NCBI GenBank assembly: GCA_037127255.1
Contig: JBANSL010000004.1
Location: 72,004,627-72,068,626, forward strand
Length of the DNA stretch: 64,000 bases
Direction: 5' to 3'
DNA from: Persicaria tinctoria
Taxonomy: Eukaryota; Streptophyta; Magnoliopsida; Caryophyllales; Polygonaceae
The translations under genes were made by a program, and so were the position numbers. Numbering within the stretch: position 1 is the first letter of the stretch; every line of letters starts with the position of its first letter. Below, piece after piece: positions 1-11,360 of this stretch. Under the pieces are notes generated by a model. That model ran no database searches and was not told the origin of the DNA. It saw nothing but the letters and a program-made list of their open reading frames with translations.

Positions 1-659
1 TATTATCATTATTGGAGTTTGGAAGGAAATTTGTATGAAATATATGGAAAATTTAATGAGTGAAAGAAAATCCAATCGCCTCAGGAGATAAAGGTAGATT
101 GACCCTGCTCTCTAAGATAATAGTTTGGAGAGATGGGACACATTGTGAGGAGTCCAAAGCACTAAGTATCCGGGGCCATTCATGACACCCATGTTTGCGA
201 CTCGCGAGAAGGCAGTGCTAAGGTCAGAGAGGTAAAAGCATTATTATTGATAAAAGCAATATGAAAGGTGATGAATTATATAGAGAAAGAATGTGGTATG
301 AAATTCAAGTTTGGAAATAATCCATTTCCCCGGATCAAAAAGCACCACATTGCCAGAAATTGCCCACCTTTTAGCCTTTTACCAATCTACTCCTTCATGA
401 GCTTAAATTAGAGTCTTCTTGATTATCAATGCTTTGTCACGAATGAATGTTTATGCATAACCCTCCTTTTGTGAGTAGATGTTGCTTTTACATATTTGCA
501 CATGCATAGATCTGTGACACTAGTACCTTTTCGAGGATGGTAATTGATTGCAGGGGACATATGAGAATGAATCTAATATGTTGAGAGTTTTTGATTTCTT
601 CCCCTGAATGACAAATAAAAGTATTGCTTGAGGACAAGCAAGCTTAAGTATGGGGTGTT

Positions 660-2652
660 TGTTGTAAGCCGAATCTGCCATGTTTTACAGCAACTTTTAT
701 TTCGATTTCTGTATACATTTCATACAATTGGGCTAAGATAGTACAGAATCTGTGTAATTAATGATTATTTGCCAAAATTATGGAATCTACACCAGTTTCT
801 GTTTAATTTGCAGAAATCGAAGCGTTTACAGCAGTTCTACAGAAAGTCAGAAAAGCTCGGAAAACCACTACAGAAGTCCAAGGTCAAAGCAGCGGAACCA
901 ATCCGAGAGTCAAGGCTACTCGATCTCGACCAAGCCTTACTCGACATAGACGAGCAGGCCTGGTCGACAGACCATGGTCGAGAGAGCCAGACACCCAGCT
1001 CCGGGACGCAACTCGATCTCGACAAAGCCTGGTCGAGATCGACGAAGCCGAGACAGAACACCCGGAGCCGACGAGAAGAAGCTGCCCAAGGAGCCAAGGA
1101 CGAGAAACCGAGCACACAACCCAACTCGATCTCGACTAAAGTCTTGTCGAGATCGACGAGCGACCCAGAGCAAGTCCGAGGAGGAGTCCTCGACGAGACC
1201 ACCAGAGCCATCTTCGACGAACCCTACTCGATCTCGACAAGAGGTGGTCGAGATCGACAAGCCCTGAGTCCAGATCTGAGTCAGTCGAGTAGACCAACCC
1301 GAGGAAGCCCAGTCGATAGAGCCATCCTACTCGAGGTCGACAAGGCTTACTCGAGATCGACGAGCCCAGGAGCCCAAGTCCGAGCCACATCGAGCATCAG
1401 CAAGCCGAGACGACGAACTCTACTCGAGGTCGACTAGACCTTGTCGAGGTCGAGTAGACCTGGGTTCCAGAAGCTTCCCGACGAGCCTTGTCCGACTAGA
1501 AATGGGATTCCTTGGGCGCGAAGGCGGAAGATTCTATCCGATTCCATCAAATTCTATCATCAAGGAGACAAGATCTATCAACATCACGAAGACCTACCAT
1601 AATTAGTTTTATCTTTCCTTTTAAGATTTATTTCCTTAAAACATTTATTTATCCTTAAGCATTTTAGATATAGTTTTAGATAGAGATAGATATATTCTTT
1701 CCTAGAATAGCTAGAGAATGAAGGCTATAAATAAAGCCCATGTGGCTCAGTTTTAAAAATTCAATTTCAGTCAGAGACAGGTAGTTAGTTCCACAGAGAC
1801 GGTTTAGGAGTTCGAAGATTTTAGGGTTTTGGCAGTTTGCGAAAGTTGATTGCCGGGATTGTAAAATCGTTGAATTTAGTTTATGCAAGTGTTTTCTTTC
1901 AATCAATCAATGTCTGAGTTTGCGATGAGGCGTGAGTAGTCCACCCACTTCTAGGGTTGGGGCGAGCCCGACGATAGCCATGCATAATTGAGGTAAAGAT
2001 CGAACCTTTATCATGTTTTGAGCATTTTCCTACTTGTTTATGTGTTTATTGCCCATATAATGGAGATCCATGCTAACAACTGGGATTATAAACATAAAAT
2101 CGGTAGAGACAATTAGGGTTTCTTGAGAGAGTTGTCTGATTGTTGGAAAAGGCGAAAGCTTAATCCTTTGATGCGATTCACATGATTATATGTTTGGTTC
2201 TACCTTATGCATGCTTGGTTATCGTTGTTGCAAACCTCAATCTTGGAAGTCTTTTTACATTAAGTTTAGTCAAAACCCTAAAAGCATTTGTTTTTACTTT
2301 CTTTATTTTCTTTGTTTCGTTTTGTTCCCTGTCTACTCGATTTCGACCAACTGTGGTCGACCTCGAGCTACTGATCTTCGATCTAGCATCGCTGCTGCTT
2401 AAGTGTGCAGGAATCGACGAAGCCTCAACTCGACCTCGACGAGCCTTACTCGACCTCGAGTAGCTCTTTGTCGAGATCGACCACCCTTTGCCGACTTGTG
2501 TTGCTGGCCTAGGATCCGCTGACCAGCTTCCTCGTGGATCGATCCTGACTTCCCACTGCTGCATCCGGAGGAGGTCTTGTATTTATTTTGCGTGGGCATA
2601 ATCTGGTTTGAATTATTTAGTTATATTTTTAACTCGATTTCCTCCTACAACA
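660..2652 (+). repeat. 3' LTR of the Athila-like element (about 2.0 kb)
   Basis: It begins TGTTGTAAGCC and ends CCTACAACA, matching the ends of the LTRs at 20827, 28068, 34818 and 61252. A TATAAATA box lies at 1726-1733, where the other copies have theirs. The first half is crowded with short TCGA-rich words such as CTCGATCTCGAC and TCGAGATCGA. These give rise to spurious overlapping ORFs on both strands between about 769 and 1437. Confidence 0.9.
1726..1733 (+). promoter_or_regulatory. LTR TATA box
   Basis: TATAAATA within GGCTATAAATAAAG, at the equivalent place in every Athila-like LTR of this window (also 3070-3077 and 62253-62260 on plus; 22055-22062, 29278-29285 and 35830-35837 on minus). 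Likely the core promoter for element transcription. Confidence 0.6.
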
Positions 2653-3141
2653 GCCAGCCAGACGACGAATCCTACTCGATACAGAGTAGGGGTCCTCGAG
2701 ATCGACTAGACCTGTGAGCCAAATCCGAGCCACATCGAGCACCAGCTAGCCGAGACGCACTAGTCGACCGACAATCCTACTCGAGATGGAGTAGACCTTT
2801 GTCGAGATCGAGGAGACTTCCAGAGACACGTCACGCGGTTTGATCAATTCTACTCGGTTTGGGATTGCTTGGGCTCGAAGATTGCCGATTCTATCCGAAA
2901 TTATCAAGATACATCATGAAGGAGAAGATCTATCCACTTTAAGACTTTTAGATATATTTTCCTATTTAGATTTAATTCCTTTGTTGCTTTTATTTATCAT
3001 TAAAGTTTTAGATATAATTTTAGATATAGATAGAGATATTCTATCCTTGAATAGCAAGGATTAGAAGGCTATAAATAAAGCTCTAGGGGGCTGATTTTCA
3101 TTCATTCAAGTAAAGTCATCTTAGGACGCAAGGAGGAGAGG

Positions 3142-3193
<52 letters not shown>

Positions 3194-3927
3194 GCGAGAG
3201 AGAAGGAGAAGGAAGGAGACGAACGGTTGTAAGTTTTAGTTTATTTTATGTTAAAGTTAATTTCTTTCATCATGCTTGCTTTCTAATTTTCCTTCTTCTA
3301 GGATTGGGGTGATCCCAACATAGATATGTGTGTTTGAATTATAAATCCATGAATTTATATGTCTTTATCATCATCTACCTATGTGCTTAATCTTTTGCGA
3401 AAGTTGAGGAAATTCCTTATTCATGATATTGAAGCGAAAGTGATCTTATTATGAATTGGATAGTAATTAGGGTTTGCTTGCGAAAGTTGGTTGATCCTAA
3501 TTAAGAAAAGGTAGAAATAAATTAGGTTTTTATGCGAGAGCCTCTATCACCTAAATTGTTGGAATTTGTGAAAGTTGATTCTTTGATATAAAGCATGCAT
3601 CTTTATGTGATTTATGATCTGCGCATATGTTTATTGTTGTGGTGATCCCTAACCTTGGAAGTTTGCATCTTTATTTATTTTATTTCATTATTTTTATCCT
3701 GCAAAGTTACCCGACACCGACCACCTCCTCTTCTATCATTCCCTCGACATCGACCAAGTCTTAGTCGACATCGACGACAACCTCATCACCTCTTCCTGCT
3801 ATTCCTGAACCCCAAAACACACTAAACATAGAACCGTTGACTTCTCTCTTGAGGACGAACCTGCCTCCCCTATACTATAGCGGGGGTCTTGACTATAAAT
3901 TTATTTGGTCGAGAAACCCTCTCGTCA
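2653..3927 (+). repeat. Older, truncated Athila-like LTR remnant
   Basis: This is a diverged copy of the same LTR group. It begins in the TCGA-motif region, keeps TATAAATA at 3070-3077 and runs into the downstream LTR part (leader-like text to about 3710, then more TCGA words). The copy at 660-2652 appears to have inserted into it, because 2653 starts in the middle of the LTR (GCCAGCCAGACGACG). Its right end is cut at about 3927, where a different LTR begins without its own start. No coding sequence is seen. Confidence 0.7.
3145..3190. repeat. (GA)n microsatellite
   Basis: About 46 bp of nearly pure GA dinucleotides, flanked by degenerate GGA/GAG sequence, inside the transcribed part of the old LTR. 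The other LTR copies lack it, so it is an expansion private to this copy. Confidence 0.95.
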
Positions 3928-6070
3928 CTCAACGATCGATGCAACCTAGCATGGTACTACATGGCATGCTGATCATGAATGCAAGCACCTAGTATATCAT
4001 GCACCTAAAGTAGGGAATAGCTCTATTCAATCTGAGTAAGCTCCGAAGAGACTTACCTGGAGATGAAGAACAGCAAGATAACACAAGCAAGGGCCCAAAT
4101 GCAAGTCCAAAGCTATCCAAGAGCAATACACACCTATCATCAAGCCATTTCCATAAGCTACCAGACCGATATTCATACATACGAAACCCAAGTTCCCAAC
4201 ATACTCAAAACCAACCGATAGTGAAACCGTTTTCCAAAACCTTTCCGATATGATCAACATCAACCAAAATCATTCTTTCAATTTCCTTCTCAAAACAAAC
4301 ATCATCAAGCCAAGACAAAATCCCGAAATTAAACATTTAAACCTTAAAACAAATCTTTCAAGATCATATTATAGAAATAATTCCGGCATTTTATTCCAAA
4401 ACTTTTTAAATAAATAGTCAATCAATATTTAACTAAAATAGACACCAACAAATCAATCCTCATTTATAACTCAATAAAATAAATTGTTTTGTAAATCATC
4501 CTCAATAGATCACTTTACCTTTTCTAAAACAAATTATAATATATTTAATATTTCCATAAAATATATTCATCACTCAAAACTCAGAATATTAATATATAAT
4601 GATAATCTAATAATAACTAACAATTATACAATAACTATGTGTTATAAATTATTAACTCAACATACAACATATATATGTATAATATAGAACACAAAACCCC
4701 TTTTTAAAACTCAACCAAAAGCCTAATTCTCTTAAGCCCTAGAAGAAAAAACCGGATCTACTATCCGACCCAAATAAAAAGCCCAACCCGGAGCTAGTAA
4801 AAGAAAGAGAGGAAGGAGGATCCGGCCCAAGTTCAAAGCCCAACCCGACTGGTCTGAGAAAAAAAAAGAAACCCGGTTAAAGAGGAGAAGAAAGGAAAGA
4901 AGTGAACCCGTCTCCCTCAACCCACAAGAACAGGACACCGCTCAGCAACGGGGAGAAAACGGAAGAGGAAGGGAAAGAGGAGTCAGGCCTCCGGCAGCGG
5001 CCTTTCCGACCACCCTGAACCCCCAGGTAACACAGAGGAATTCCAAAAGAAACAAAAGGGGAAGGAGAAGAAGCTCACCGAGAGAAAGGGCCTCGCCGGA
5101 AATCTTCGTCGGAGGCACGATCGGCTTCGATCGAGCTCGTCAAGGGTGGAGGGAGCTCCGAGATGCCTGGGTTGGACAGAAAAGATCATAAAGGAGGATT
5201 CTTTTAAGCGATTTCGAGTCGGAACAAAAGCGAGAATGTTACCGGCCCTCTTGAACGAAGAACGGAGGAAGAGGAGGGAGGAGTGCAGGCGCATCGGCTC
5301 CTATTCTCGGCTTCACGGCGTCGTCGGAGAAGGTGAGGGAGAGGCTACTGCTGTTCACGGACAGAGGGGAAGCGCTCGCCCGATCATCGTTTGCGATTGG
5401 GAAATAGGGGAGGACTCACGGCGTGGGTTCGACGACGGCGCTCCAGCTGCAATGGCGGTGACTTGGTGGCTGCGGAACAATAGAGGAGATGGTGGTGTAT
5501 TGTTTGGGTTTTTGACATTTGAGAGTGAAATCAAGTAGAGATAGATGGGAATCAGAATTCTGAAAAGAAATCAAATGAACTCAGGAGGAGGACAGAGTTA
5601 TGCATTTGGCGTGGGAATCTGGCTGGCTAAAAATCAGATAAAGCAAGGGGAGATTTGGGGTGTTTAGCCAAAAATGGCATAGAGCAAGCTGGAAAGAGGA
5701 AAGAGGTTCCTCTTGGTATGATTTTCGGAATTAGTGAGGAAAGAAAACAAAAGGTGTTGTCCAACTCCCAAAACACAATTCAAAATTTACCCGAAAACAT
5801 TTATCGAAACTAGTCCTCTCGATCTTATCGAAATTTAACTTGAATTTGTAAATCATTATCGGAATCAATTTAATTTACCAAGACTCGGAACTCGAAAGCG
5901 GAATCAAATTCTGTCAAAATCAAAATTCTAAAACGATGCCGGAAGGATTTTAAAATACGATTTTTAAGGCGAAGATGAGGATTTTCAATTATCCGAATTT
6001 TTTTTTGACCTAAATCCCTTTTATTTAATTATTTATTAAAATTTATTATTTAAAAATCCGAGCCTTTACA
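3928..6070 (-). repeat. Truncated 3' LTR of the LARD
   Basis: Matches 12207-14349 almost base for base apart from scattered substitutions and small indels. The first about 846 bp of the full LTR (11361-12206) are missing. It ends GAGCCTTTACA on plus, that is, TGTAAAGGC on the coding strand. The break at 3928 falls at CTCAACGATCG, directly against Athila-like LTR sequence. Confidence 0.88.
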
Positions 6071-6087
6071 TCATCCACCTCTAAAAA
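6071..6087 (-). other. Polypurine tract of the LARD
   Basis: On minus it reads TTTTTAGAGGTGGATGA immediately before the LTR start TGTAAAGG. Position and purine richness fit the plus-strand priming site. Confidence 0.5.
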
Positions 6088-9000
6088 CAAGTCTCGTCCC
6101 CGAGACTAAAACCAAAATAAAGTAGGGGATGAAGTTGAAATTGATGAGTCCAAGGACCATTTCCAAAGATCTTGTAATCACCTCGGTTGCGTCTTCCGAG
6201 ATTCTCACAACATCCTAGTCACGGTCGTGACATCTCCAATTGGCCTTGACAAGTATGCAATAAGCGCCCCTATCACATTCTTGCTCTGACTTTTCGGAAG
6301 TACCACAACTCTAAAAGTTCTACAATGTCATCACTAGGTCTTAGCAAGTACCCTACAAGCGCCCTCATAAAATGCTTGTATCCACTTCGTGAAGTATCAT
6401 AGAGTTGCCCGGGTTTGAAAAGTTTCTAAAGGGATTCCGCAATTGAAAATAAAGATTAGCCTCAAAATTCTCGATATCGTTCATTCTTTTACAATCAAAA
6501 TTGGTCCTTTTTCAAAACCGTTCAAAATCTTCAAATCCAACGTCTAATCAAGCAAACTTACACCAAACAAGTCAAATCCTTTCGAATCAAGATTTCGTCA
6601 ACATCTTCCAACCACTAGATCAGTTTCTCACAAAGCCATCGATCAAATTCAGAAGCACAGAGGTGGAATCATCCACCTCTAAGGGCTAATCCCATATTCT
6701 CTTCCTAGGTTCCAAAATTATTTTCTTATCATTCTCAACTCAACAAGTACCGAAGAAACAACTAGCCTCGACATACTAAGAATAATAAGGTATATCTATA
6801 TCATACTGAAGGCATCACAAGTGAATAATCAAATGATCATCACTCATATCACGTAAGCACACATGTCCAAAAATCAACGGGTTAGGTGTTATGGGGTTAG
6901 TTAGTCAGTACACATCAAATCTCACTATCGCATATCGATATCGCAACACAAGTAGAACATATTCATCACGTTAACATATCAACATAACAAGGGCATGCTA
7001 TTAAGATTCAGAAAAAGAAAGATCAAGCAGTATATAAATCATCAAAATGTCAATATGCCCTAAAAGACACCACATTAACTCGTCACAACACCATATAACG
7101 ATCATTTAGCCATCAAACACCATTATTTCATATATAAACCAATCATATTCATGCCCCATATATGCCATATTCATCATTTACATATGCATAATCATGCTTA
7201 CCGACCATATAATATATTATCATGCTTACTACTTCATAATAATATATCATGCTTCCACATAATAACACATCATGATCTCATATATTATCATATCACAATC
7301 CTAACATGCTTCTAAAACAACATAACATGATAGCAAAACATCAATATATCATGATAGTCACTACCAATTAGATTTCAACATTGCGTATCAACATGTAATA
7401 TCATTCCATATCAGGTTTTATCATGGTCGTTATCTAACGTCATGCCATCAGTCATGAATAAATCACATAAGCAAGAAAATCATACCAGTCAAAATAAAAC
7501 ATAATCCCAACTTGTCCATCCCCTTTCTCAAGCCAAGACTAATCCTGCTCCAAACTCGCCAACGTCAACTTAGGCAAAGTTCCCTAAGGAAATCCCAATT
7601 CATTTCGGTACTCCAATCTCGCACCTCCTTCCACCAAGCACTCCTACACACCATCCACCTCTAAGACTCCAACTCCTATCTCTAACTTCACACCCGTGTA
7701 CCATTTCTTACTATATCATCAATACCCTTAAAAGCCCTTTCTTTACACTTCTCACACTTCCCAAGTTCACCTATAAGCTCATCTGAACCCACCAAACATT
7801 GCCTCTTCTAAATCCCAAAACACACTCGGTCTTTCCTAAGCCAACATCTCTTCCTGCAACTCGACCTTATATCACCATCGATCATCCCAACGACTCAAGT
7901 TCTTTCACCACTCTCCAACCACGCTACCAATGCCCTCACCCACAAGTTTAAGGAAGAAGCAGTCATGAAAATCATCAAACATAAGGTCTACATCATATCA
8001 ACTAGTATTCATAACCATAACATCATGGGTTCAAAAAGTCTCAGTTTACCATCATGCTCAATAATCATTATAACATCATATATGAACATAACCAAGTCGA
8101 GCTAGCATGTTGCATTATAACCTTACCAGATACAATTTAGGTTTCTTGGCATATGTAGTTCACATTTTTTTTTTTTTTACAAACAAGGAATTTAAATCAT
8201 GCTTAGAAACTTAGCGTATCAACAAATCAAGACATCATGGTACATGAGAGCTATGAGTCATCAAATCATATCATCATAGACAACAGGCAATTAGGCAACA
8301 GTCATCATCAAGTCAGCACATCAACACGTAAATCTCATCGTCTGGTTAGTGCAATATCATTGTCAACAAGTTCGAAAGGGTTAGCAATTCGAATGGAGAA
8401 CACTCTCGCTCGCAAGTCATATCTTACTCAGTAACCGTAATTCTTGATGTGTGCCCGTTCCGCCGACATCATTGATCCTGAGGCTCGTGGGTTATGCGCC
8501 CACACTTCCGTTGCGCTGTTCTATCACTATTTAACTCCTCGTTCTCTTTTCTCATGCGGTCGCTCGTCTAATGTATCGCGTAGGAGTTCAAGTCAGTAGA
8601 GATAGGGGAGTGAGAAGGACGGACAACCCAAATGTTCCTTTCGGAACCAAACACGGACCAAGGCCAAGAACGACAAGACTAAAGATAAGACTCCAACTCG
8701 AGAATAGTAACAATGCCCTTATGAATGCCTATTAGGTTATAATCGCGACAAGTAACACGAATTCATCATGGAGCATATCAATTATACTAACCCACACTAA
8801 CATGTACATATCTCAAGGAAAACATCATGTGTATTCATTCCAAAAGAAACAATCAAGTCCTACATTGATGCATGTGAGACGAGCTAACGGTTTATTATTC
8901 CATGAAAGCAGATATGTCTAGTAGTTTCAAGCAAGATATGCGGAATCAGTAATGATCATGCAAGATTTCAAGTCATGCGGGATTTAATGAGGATGACAGG

Positions 9001-11344
9001 TATCATGTATATGAACGAATGTACAAGCATGGTATATGCAGCGACAAGGGAGGTCAATTATAGCATGGCGAGATATAACATGACGATTAGGCTAAGCGTC
9101 ATACGAGAACATATAAGAGCAGCATAAGAACTATCACATATGACAACAATTATCACATAATAGGTCGAAAACGGCATGTAATCATACCACAGAACACATT
9201 TAGAAAGTATAGATCCTACACAATGCTAGCGATACATGATAAGGCATGGGCATAGTCAAGCGTCATTCAAAAGAGTTCAACATACTAATCATAAAGCATG
9301 AGACATCATTACAGAGAGTAACCAAGAGGACATCACTAGTGATAGATTAAAAGCATGCTAGGAACAACTGTCATAGAGCACATAAAACGGTATAACAACT
9401 ATCACATTATGGGACAAGCATGTTCATGTAATAGAATAAGTATGGAAAGTCACTATTTAGTGAGTCATTTTGGAAATCATAGGCTTTACAGGATACTAAT
9501 AGCACATATCGAACTTGAATACCACTAAAGTATTTCGACTAGATTCATTCTAACATTTAGGCGTCATGCGTATGCGGAATCATGATATAGCATGGTGTGT
9601 GATCATGCAAGGTGCCAAGTCATACATCTATGAAAGCACGAGAGGATGTCATAGAGTAATAGGGAAACACTACTGATCGATAACATGTGAGCATGCTATG
9701 ATTAACCATTACGAAAAGCAAATCAACCATCAAATTCATCATCAATTATCTTGCATGAGTAAGACATGTTATTGTACTAGAAAGAGGGAAGAACTACAAT
9801 ATCAGGAACCTAGCTCGAGAGAGAATCAGCAATAATGCGGGCATAATATAATTCACACGAGTCACAACCAAGGATCCTACATGATACTAAAGGCTCAACA
9901 TAACATACGATGCATGCACTAATCATGATGACACGCAAGAAATCAATTCAATCACATTCCAATAATACAGAAGCATGATGACGGTTTTTTTTTACGATGT
10001 ATAACACGAGTCTAAGTATTGAGCAATATGACTAGAATACGGGGACATGAGTTAAAATCAACACATAACATGATAAAGCATGCATTCATCAAGACTCAAT
10101 TACACCACATATTCTCCATCCAACGCAAGTAATCACACAACAATATTAACTTGCAGAATCACCAACAATAGTCAATTGACGAATAAAATTAGATGGGCGT
10201 GCTATAGATTCTTGTCGTAAATGAGCAATAAGTGTTGACACGTCATCATCCAGCATGCTAAGGCAATCACCTACAAGCATTCATATAAAGGGGAGTTGAT
10301 CACACTATCATGAACCTAATCAAAGAGGAAATAACGATCATTTTGGTTCACATCATATGGTTCATCCTTCCAATCAATCATACAATCAATAGGCGAAGTA
10401 AACATGCTATAATAACATATAATCATGATAGAAGTCAAGACATCAAAGAAGACCTAAGCGATGTAACCAATCATAGATGCAACAACATGAGTAGCTTTTT
10501 ACCAATGGCAATTCGCAGGGTACATGCCAAAGATTACAAAATTATGTCATGCAATTCAGAGAGAGTCACAATTACAATCGGACAGAGATCCTTAAGGGCA
10601 ATCATTGACTTTTCCCAACCAACTCATCACCCCTCTTTCCCGTGGGACTCCGATACGACTCTTCATGGAAAAGACACATTAGTTGATCGTCGTAAGAATA
10701 AGGAAGAATATCCCCATAAACACCTTACTTCAGACTCAAAGTGACATCCAAAACTTCCAATACTCACTCAGACAAACTTAACATACAACCATGATTCCTG
10801 ATACAATGTGTTTACCAACCCAATTTCCCGTGGAAAACACTGACATCCAGGAAAAGGCTAGATAGAACCGTCAAGGGGTTAACATAGTGGAAGGGGTTAT
10901 TCCACACAAGCTGGGTTTGACCACACAGAAACAAGAGTACTCCCACTACCCTGTTTCCACAGAGCAGTCAATACACATTTAATTGTTAGGCATACCAATC
11001 AGATATCTAGTATAGCAAGCACTCAACACAGAATCAGTTAGTGACACTCATAATGACCTCCTTGGAGTCTTTCAGACCCATCTGTAAAGAACAAGCTAAT
11101 ATTTCGCCTACCCATTTCCAACTACATCCAATAGGGATGGTCTAACGTCTTTCTACCCACTCGATCCCCTCTTTAGTCGGTTTCCATATTTTATGATAAG
11201 TCAAGTTCATTAATTAGTCCAATTTCGGTTAGACAGCTTAAGTTCATTTTGCCCTTTTTAAAATCCTTTCAAATCCTTTGAAATTCATGCGCGTTTTTCC
11301 AAAATATACACTCGACCCTTGCGTACCCGAATTGCACAACTTCA

Positions 11345-11356
11345 GCTCTGATACCA
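11345..11356 (-). other. Primer-binding site, initiator tRNA-Met type
   Basis: The minus strand reads TGGTATCAGAGC, the standard plant initiator-tRNA-Met primer-binding sequence, four bases inside the LTR edge at 11361. It fixes the element's orientation and LTR boundary. Confidence 0.85.
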
Positions 11357-11360
11357 TCTT

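Larger units (their letters stand above)
1..2652 (+). mobile_element. 3' portion of an Athila-like Ty3/gypsy element
   Basis: Positions 1-659 are the non-coding 3' internal region. They are the reverse complement of 23115-23773, next to the 3' LTR of the element at 20827-30337. A short purine-rich tract with the core AAGTATGGGGTG lies just before the LTR and is the likely polypurine tract. The LTR follows at 660. The gag end and the 5' LTR lie beyond the window start, so completeness cannot be judged. The downstream flank begins GCCAG, the candidate target duplication. I infer the family from shared sequence with the two better-preserved copies; no coding sequence of this copy is visible. Confidence 0.85.
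6071..11360 (-). other. Non-coding interior of the LARD
   Basis: 5.3 kb of AT-rich sequence unusually dense in CATCAT, ATCATG and CATATC words on plus. The longest open frames (for example 10310-10744, 144 codons) show no retroviral motif: no CCHC knuckle, no aspartic protease box, no YxDD, no integrase signature. A poly-T run lies at about 8166-8180. I see no gene here. Confidence 0.7.

Noticed and set aside
769..1437. 222-codon frame and several overlapping frames in the LTR
   Set aside because: They arise from the TCGA word array, which is open in many frames on both strands. No conserved domain and no independent support. The same applies to 22276-22858, 29620-30087, 36213-36627 and 24764-25451.
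10310..10744. 144-codon frame in the LARD interior
   Set aside because: No motif of any retroelement protein, wrong strand for the element, and composition follows the surrounding AT-rich words.
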